Below, in pieces: positions 21,801 to 30,800 of a DNA stretch of 64,000 bases (position 1 is its first letter; every line of letters starts with the position of its first letter). Source of the stretch: Caecitellus pseudoparvulus (Eukaryota; Bigyra: Bicosoecida); assembly GCA_965644315.1 (NCBI GenBank), contig CBFFRQ010000019.1, positions 124,001 through 188,000 on the forward strand, written 5' to 3'. The position numbers were made by a program, and so were the translations under genes. Below the pieces are notes generated by a model. The model was not told the origin of the DNA and made no database searches. It worked only from the letters and a program-made list of their open reading frames with translations.

Positions 21801-24800
21801 CGCTATCGTACTCCACGTTTGCATCCCCCAGGCGGATGTACTCGGTGCCACCCACCTTGAAGACCTGCCGAAGCAGGATTGGCTCCAGCGCAGGGTCCAA
21901 CTCCTCCCCTACGTTCTCCAGACACACTGGCAGACCAAGTTGAATCGCATTTTCGAGAGTGCGCAGGAACCCACTGTCAGTCAGCTTCACAACCCGCAAG
22001 CTCCGCCCTCTCTCCATGTTCTTGACCCACTTGTTTGCTTGCCCTTGTGGGTCAATGAGAAGGGGCCAACGCCTTGCGTTGGCTACGATGACCGCGTTGT
22101 CCGCAGAAAAGGAGTCAGTGGGAAGTCCTTGAAGCTGCCAGTCCCTGATGGTGATGGCATCCCCGAGCACTGAAGAAAGGCTAAACTCCTCGATCCCGGG
22201 CCCCGTCCCGTCGTCCTCTGGGTAGACAAACTCTGTTGCGCCTTGAGGCAGCACCCCGGGGGTCGCAGACACGCTCAAACCTGCATCAGAAACGTGAGAC
22301 ACCCAACCAAGCACCACTTGGCGCCTGAACTCTATGTTGAACGCGCCCAGGTAGGAGATAATACCAGACGAAACCAGCACGTCCCCCGTGAGCGCATCGT
22401 AGGAGCGCTGTAAATCAGACGCTGCATCGGTCCACCGTGCTTTCTCGCCTCCCAGGCCACTGATCAGCTGCTCCGCTCGAAGCAGCTTCAGCTTTGTCAG
22501 CTCCACCTCCCGCTCCAGGTCGGCCTTCCTTGTATCTGCGGCTTCGAAGGCGCCCTGGAGCTCCGCCAGGTCAGCTTCCACCGCAGCAAGCCGGGCCTGC
22601 TGTTTCTCAAGGGCAGCCATCTTCACGGACAGCTGGGCTTCAGCTTCCGCCAAAGCTGCTCGCTTCGGCGCCACGACTTTGGCAACGCGATCGTACTTGT
22701 CCATGGCATGGCACCAGGAGGCAAGCCCAGCAGCTGCCTCAGAGGCACTCTTGACGATGGCCGGGTCGAAGTCTGGATTCGGGATGTACTTGCTGCGCAG
22801 CGTGGACATGATGGCGGGTGGGATGGAGTCCTTGTCATAGTCCCGCAAACGTGACATGAAGGACTTGACGTCACCAAGCAATCGCTTTGCTGGGGCCCAG
22901 TAGTCATCGACCTTCTTGGTGCCTCCCTCTGGGTCCTTGATCCGGTCTGGCTTCTCAGCGAGCATGACACACACTGCCTCCAGGGCGAGTTTCACCTTGC
23001 CTGGCGGCTTCTGGTAGGCACGGATAGTGTCGAAGTCCTTCTTCGTGAGAGTGTTCAAAGCAGCCAAAGCAGACTCCAGGACAGGGATGGCTTCGGCCAA
23101 GTCAGCTTCGCACTCGTCCTTCTGACCTTGGACGATGGCAGCGTCAGCGTTTGCAGCCTCTGCCTCCTTGTTCACCACTGCGCGCGTCTCTTCCACGCCG
23201 GGCAGTTTGGCTTCGATGTCCACCATTATGGCGGCTGTGTCTGCTTGGCTTTGCACAAGGGTTGGCTGGAGAGCCTCCAATTGCGTGCGCAGCTCGTTCA
23301 CAGACTGAGTCGCAACTTCAAGCTGCGTGAGGCCAGCCAGGTACCTGTCTCTAGCCTTGGCCACCTTCGCTTGCGTGGCTCCCAGGCTCTTGACAAACTG
23401 AGACAGAAGCTCCATGTAGCTCGTCGGGGTCACGTACACGTACCGCTTCAGCTCCTCACCGAAGCGCTCCGATGCCGCGCGTGCAGAGCGGTGAAACGTC
23501 TGACACAGCTGCGTCAAGGTCAGCAGCAAAGCTGACTTGCGTGATTGCTCCGTCACATCGCAATCTTCAGCCGCCTGCACAATGGACAAGTCCTTGAGGT
23601 GCTTCACGGCGACTGCAGACAGCGCATCTTCAGGCCATGCCGTAAACCAATCAACCGTGCAGCAGTTGACAAGGGACGGGAACTTCCGCAAGCGCTCCCG
23701 AAACGCCGAACCAATGGGGGACATGGCAAGGACAACATGCAGCTGCATCTTGCAACGGGACACAAACAGAGCCCACAGTTCCCCTGGTGCAAGGTCTCTC
23801 CCCATTCCCGCTTGCCGTGCTATAGCTGCAGTTTTCTCCAAGATTTCAGGGCGATCTTCTGCGCCAAACAAGTTTGGTACCTCCCCAGCGTTCAAAATGT
23901 TGGACAGGTCTTCAACCATGCCGGGCCATTTTATTTGAGTGTCCGAGAAGAAGAACACAACGTCGCCTTGCCCCGTGCCAGCTTCCATGAGCACCCGCTT
24001 CAAATCATCCCGCCACTCTTCTTCAGAGTAGCTCTTGGTGAGCTCCACCACCTCTAGGCGGGCACTCGCCATGCTGCAAGCAAGGCGCGCTGCGCACTGC
24101 CGACCGCTTCCCCCCACTCCCACCAATAAAGCATGGCCACCCGGCATGGCCAACACTCGAGCGACCCTTGACACGTGCTCAATGAAGAACAAAAACATGA
24201 CGAGGTCCATCTTGCTTTTCGAAGTCGCGTTGTACTCAGTCAGGCATTCCTCCAGCCCAGCCACAAGCTCAGTGGCGTCACTAGCTTCACCGTACTCGCC
24301 CTTGGCAGTTGCATACTGTCCCCACAGAAGCAACCTGAGGTCCTCAGCATTCAGCTGCTCGGTTTCGGTCTGGTGGGCATCTTGCTGGGAGCTGGCCGCC
24401 AGGGCGACCTTCATGTCCCCAAAATGTGGAGTGATGCTGCCGAGCCTGTGACCGAACGCCTCCCTCACAACGCTGTTCACTTCGGTAGCAAACCAAGCTC
24501 GATCTGCCCCGTCGACGAGGCGATCGCCAAACACGCGGCAAGCTTCATGAGTCCACAGGCGAGCCAGGGCTTTCGAGTCTGGCACGGTTCGTGGGGTGGC
24601 CATGGCCACACCCTGCACAACTCGCGAAAAGTCACGCAGGTTAAAGGTGTAGTGGCTCTTCGCAGGCGTTGGTCGCAATGTTTTCACTGCATGGGAGAAG
24701 ACAGTCTTCGTCGCCGATACGACTGCGGACACGAGCCCAGCCACCTCTGCAGACCAGCCAGGCGTCGCGAAGTGCCAGCCGAGAATCGTGGAGAAGATGT

Positions 24801-27800
24801 CAGCCAGTGTTGAATCATCAAAGTCTGGCCATGCCAAGATATTAAAGTGCCGTGTGACACGTGGTGAGATGTGGTTACGTCCCCCGTCAGGGGGAGCCAT
24901 GGCAGCAAGCAGCATGGTGTCTTCAAATTGCCGAAAACTCAGCTCAACCATGTCGTACCACCCGCCCTGATCGACAAGCTGTCGAAGTAGCTCGAGGGGG
25001 GGCTGGGCACCATACACTTCTGGTTCTGGTAGATTCAGGTCGTCAACAAAGACTGTGGCAGTAACACCCGGCCGAGGTCCATACACGCCTTTACGGCGAC
25101 GCTCTGCCTTCTCGTCAACAATGGCTTGAGTTGCCGCGGCCGAAGTGCGTGCTGAGAACGACACAAATACGGGCTGGTAAGCGTCAGCAGGCAACCCCTT
25201 CAGCAGCAGCCGCCGCATGTAGGCAGACTTCCCGGTGCCTGTGGGACCGACTACCAGCGCCTGCTTCCTGTGGGTTACAAGCAGTGACACCATGTGCTCA
25301 AATTGCACACTTGCCTTGGTGGGCACGATGATGTCAGCAAAAGCTGCATCTGGGGCAATGTCATACTCTGGCAGTGCTGCGCTCCAAGAGCGCCACTTGT
25401 GGCTCCCCAGGTCGTACCAGCTGTCATACAGCGGGCAGGCACTTGGCCAAGCACCCTCCAGGCTCCCATGCTCAACACCAGCAGCCCCACGGGACCAACC
25501 ACGTAGTTGGATGAAGGTGAACAGTGGGTGCGCTTCAACAGACCCGGGGTCAGAAACAATCTGGGTCACGAATGCTTCCACCTTCTCCCGCGCAGAGCTC
25601 CTCACAGAGCTTGCCATGCCCCAAACCATGGAGAAGAGCACCAGCGCCTCCCAATCCCTGGGTTCCAGTCGCTCCTGGGCGCTCACTTCCATTCCGCCGA
25701 CGGTATACACCCCTGCTGTTGCACTGGGTGCCTTTCCCTTCCCCTGCGCTGCGCGGCTCTTGCTCAGGGCGCTTTCGTTCAACGCCAGCAAGCACTCCAA
25801 CACCGCGAGCACTGAAGAAACAAGGGACATATCCTGGGTGGGAACGTACTCCTGGATGTCTGCTTTTCGAAGGAATGTCAGCAAGGGATCAACTAGAAGC
25901 TCCAACACTCGCTGAATGGTGCATGCATCGTCGGTGTGCAGTGTGAATGGCCGGGAGTCCTCCAGCAGCCCTGGCTCATGAGTGCCAGCCAGCGCCGCTT
26001 GACCTTCGCGCTCCACAGCTGCTGCATCCCACTTCCGCGCTGCCTTGAACGGGAACGATGGGTTGTCTTCTGCAAAGTGCTGCAGCCATGAGCTCAGGAG
26101 AGGCCTCCACCCTACAGACACGGGCTCGAGGTACACCATGCCACATCGCGACACGGTAGCCGGGGATGCAGACGCAAGGTCTTTCGTCTCAAACACCATG
26201 GACATCGTGTCTGACATGGCAACGATCTCCCCGCTCATGAGGCACAGCTTTTTATTGTCATCCAGCACCGTGTTCATGTTCTCGATCCAAATGGCATCTA
26301 CAGGCCCGTCAAAAAGCACCCACGTGCGATCGCCAGCCGCCCCAATCTTCCCTTCTGCACACTGCCGGAAATGGCGAGACAAGACACCATCTCGCCACTC
26401 TTGGGTCACTTCGTCGTTTTCTCCGTATAGCTGCCCCATAGTGACAGCCTTGGGGAACAGAACCACTGGGACGATGCGCTGCCACCCTTCGTCGGGCTGG
26501 CGCTGGCTCAGCAGCTCCATGGCGCGCGACAACACCTTCACGCCCGTGCTCTTGCCAGACCAAGGCATGCCCACAAGCATAAAGCCGTGCCTGACAATCA
26601 TCATCTCGTACACTTGCAGCACCTTCTCCAGCAAGTAGGCGTGCGGCTGTAGCCCCATGCCCCTGCACGCGTCAACGATTGCCTGCGTCAAGGCCTGCCT
26701 GTCAGGAGGCGTGACTTCGACACTTGGAAACAGATCTGACACGATTCCGTTGAAAAGCGGAATATCGTGGGCCAGGAACTTCGGCAGATTCACGTCAACA
26801 ATTGAACGCAGCACAAGCTCAGCTTCAGGAAGGTGTCCCTCCACTCGCTTCAGATTGGCTGCCGCCCGCAGCACAGCCATGACTGCTCGCATCCCGTAGT
26901 CGTAGTGATCCTGTGAGGACAGCTGCTCAGAGCAAAGCTTGTAAGTGGTGACAATCTTCCGCGCCATTGGCTCGGCTTCCAAGTAGCCGTTGGAGTACAA
27001 GATGATGGTGGCGATCATGGCGTAGTCAGGCACCATCATCGCCACGGAGCGGAATAGGGCCTTGAGGTTGTCTGGCAGCTCCGCACGGCCAGCGTACCCT
27101 GGGTTCATGGTGATAAAACAGTTTGCAGTCCTCGTCAGCTTAAGCTCTGTGCCTTCAAACACGAACATGTCCTTTCCCGCACGCTTGGCCAGCTGAATGG
27201 TGAGAATCTGCTGCGCAATGACAGACAGCACTTCCAACTGAATGCGGTTGAACTCGTCAAAGCATGCCCATGCGCCAGATGCGGCGAGTCCTTTGAAGAA
27301 CTTCGCCATTGCCGCTGCGTCCAGCTGATCTGAACAGTTGTACACTACGCACATCATCCCCGCAGACTTGGCGAGATCTTTCACAGTCTCCGTCTTGCCT
27401 GTGCCTGCAGGGCCCTCTGGTGCGCCGCCAAGATCAAGGTACAGCGCCCCGATCAGGGTTCGATAGCACCGGTCAGTAAGGGGTGTGATGACCAGCCGCC
27501 CCGCAGCTCCCAAGTACTCCCCAGCATACTTCATCTCAGCGTTGATCATGCGCATGCACATGGAGTGCGGGCGGCCAGTCTTTGCGCTCACTCCATCGTC
27601 TGCCCAATAGTACCTTAGTTGAGAGTTCCACTCAAAGTCATAAGGTGACGAGACGCCTTTCTCAGCCAAGGCCACGGTGACATCCCGGGAGTGTACGTCA
27701 AGCACCATCAATGTGGAGAGCACCTTGCGCTGCAGCTTCTCCAGCTTTCCCCGCACCAACATGATAATGTCTTGAAGCTGCTCCGTGCACTGCCGGGCAT

Positions 27801-30800
27801 ACTCTTTCACCTTGGCTGCCCCACCAGCGTGAATGGCAGCTTCAACTTCTTGGGTCCACCACATTTGGCTGGCACCCAGCACTGACTGTGCAGACCAAGA
27901 GATGGCCCATGAGGACCGCCTATCAGCGGTCTTGTATGCTTTGATCGCATCGTCCATGCACCGCGCCACCGAGCGCCGCATGGCTTCTTCAACTTGAAGG
28001 AGCCACACCTCCACTGCACCACCTGCAGCTTGAGGGTTGATGAAGCCCCCCCCCAGCTGAGGTGACAAGGCGACCACCTCCCCTTCGGGTGACTCCATGC
28101 CGAGGATGTCCAGGTTATCCGCAAAGTCCAAAGCTGCAATTCCTTCGAAGCACTTTTTCATGTGGCGCTGGACGCGGAGCGGGTCCTTCGTCTCGGCGAG
28201 AATCTCCAGCAGCTCGTCATTTGACAGAAAGAAGAATCGCGGGAAGAAGAGGCGCTTGGTCTCCAGATAAGCATTCAACCCCTTTGAAATCGCATCCAGC
28301 AGCGCATTGGCCTCTTGCAATTTCTCAAGGAGACCTGCTTGTTCCATGACGTGCAAGGCACGCGGATCTGCCACTGCGCCTTTCATGGTGGTCCGCCACG
28401 TAGCGTTGACGGTTGCAAAGTGCTCTGCTTCTGAGGGCATTTGCCGCATGATGTCATCTGATGAGAAGATGGGCTCGAGGTAGAGCCACGAGCTCTGCAC
28501 TTTGAGCCACTCGTCCAGGACCGCCTGCACTCTGTTCAGCGAAGATATCCACTTCTTGATGCGCGCTTCCAGAGGCCTTGCAAAGCGCGAAGCCTGCATC
28601 GTCGTCGCCTTAATGATGTGGTCGTCCAGCAGCAGCTGCAGCTCATCTGCTGTCGCGGAGCTTAGAATGTACGTCCCAGTGTCTTTGTGGGGCTTGAGAT
28701 CAAGTTTTACCGGGACCCAGTCATCCATCATGCGCTCCAAGGCACGCTCGAGGTTGTGTTCCTTGCTGGCATTCACGCACGTCTCTTCGATGGCACCCAC
28801 GTGGGAGTCGAGGCCTAGCCGCAGGAAAGCCTCCAGGGGCGACGCAGAATCACGCGGAAGCGTCATTCCCACAATAGCTTCCATGTCGTCCCAGTGACGA
28901 GGCTTCAGCCCAGGGTTTGCAAGGAGCGCCATCAAAGGAGCGTGCCTCGTCAGAAACACCTCCACTTCGCCACGCATTTTTCGAGCAACAGCGATGGGAC
29001 CCTCCGCGTCCTCGGGGAGCTCCTTCGCAACGCGGATGGCTGCCAGCTTCAGAGCCTCAGCGGTGCGCTCAGCGGCACTTGTGTCAATGTCTGACAAAGA
29101 TTTGCTGTACCACACTTGGCGAGCGTCCAAATACTCAGAGACAGACTTCCAGAGCCGCTCAAATGGACCCAGGGCGTCAGACAACTCTCTGATACGCGTG
29201 GGGTACTCGACGACTGGAAGCTGGAGGCGCTCCTGCTGCACCGCGAGGTTCGCAGCCTCATCCATGGCCACGTGCAGAGCCTTGCCAAGGTCAGCGATGC
29301 GGCTGTTGAGCTCTACAACATGGATCATGCTTCCTTCGGCTGACAGCCTGTCTACTTGAGCCGCAGCAGATTCCAACCGACGCTCAAACTCAGCTGCTTG
29401 GCCGGCTACCTGCGCAACGAGACCCTCTTTTTCTTTATCCAGAGTCAATCGGCATGCTTCCAGGTCTTCTTTCACTTGTTCAGGCCATGAGAGCAGATCT
29501 CGCACAGCCAAGGCCTCTGAATGAGCGAAAACAATGCTTGGAATGTGAGGCAGTGCCTTCACCCCTCCCCTGCGGCGGCCTCTGCTTGCTTGTCGGTTGG
29601 CCGCACCCGTGCGATCCTCAGAAGCTGAAGATGCCGGTAGGCCGGCAGCAGCACCCATGGCCGCTCCTGCTCCAGGCGTGCTGCGTCGAAGCTCACGCAC
29701 AAGGCCTTCGGAATGGAGAAAGCGCAAACATGCGCTGACGCCGTTAGCAGAGTAGGTGGCTTTCTGCATCACCGCCAAGTCATCAAATACACGTGCGGCA
29801 AACTCTGACAGGCGAACGAGCTCACCAGAATCTGTAGGCTGCGTCAGGAGGGTGGACGACAGAAACGCGTAGCGGGCATTCATGGCTTGAATGGCAGCCA
29901 AAGCATTGGTCTTGATCTGGTGGAGCAGCGAAGTGGAAAGCAGCCGCACACGAGCCACCAGGACTTCCTTGGCTTGCACAGTTGACAAAGAGAAAAATCC
30001 AAAGTCCACAATGTCTCCACAGAGCCCTTCAATGTCCGCAATCGTCGCGTCCAGCTCTTGGATGGCCTCTTGCACGAGCTTGAGCGCTGAGCGCGGGTCC
30101 GCCTGTGCAATGGCTAGGAGCTCAGCTTGCTTTGTTTGCTCAAACAGCCCTCGAAACTTGTCGAAACGGCTCCGAAGAGACCTTGGGCCGACCATGTGAG
30201 CATGCACCACTCGTTTGATTTGCTCCTTGACCGCCAGCACACGCTCATCGTCTGTTGCCACAGCAGACAGTGTGCGAGACGAATGTGGCCCTGACGGGGA
30301 AGTTGCCACGTCATCATCTTCACCATCAGAGCCATCTCCCTCGATCTCCACCTCCGGGCGTGGAATTCCTTGGGCAGCAGCCAGCAGGTGCGAAAGTGTG
30401 CCTTGCAAAGTGTCCACGACAGTCTCTGGTGACGGAGAAAACACGATGCTGACGCTGCCGACCCAAAGGCTTTGGACTGCACGCCCCAACACTGGTTTGC
30501 CGGTAATGTCAACATCTTCAATCGAGTCAGCGCTGATGTTCAATTCCTCGAGATTGCGGGAACGCTCGGAAGGAGGTGCACCTGTCGCGGCGTCGCGGCC
30601 CAAGTCAACCTCTAAACTAAGTCGGAGGCATGGCAGCACGCGTGCCTGCGTGCGACTTGCAAAAGCAGCAGCAGGCTGGCCACCCTCACCGCACACAATG
30701 GCTTCGTCGGTTTCATACCGTGACAAAAGCTGCTCAAACTCCGCAATCCCTGACATGACCAACTCGTGCAGCTGCTTGGACAGCAAAGTTGCACCAGATG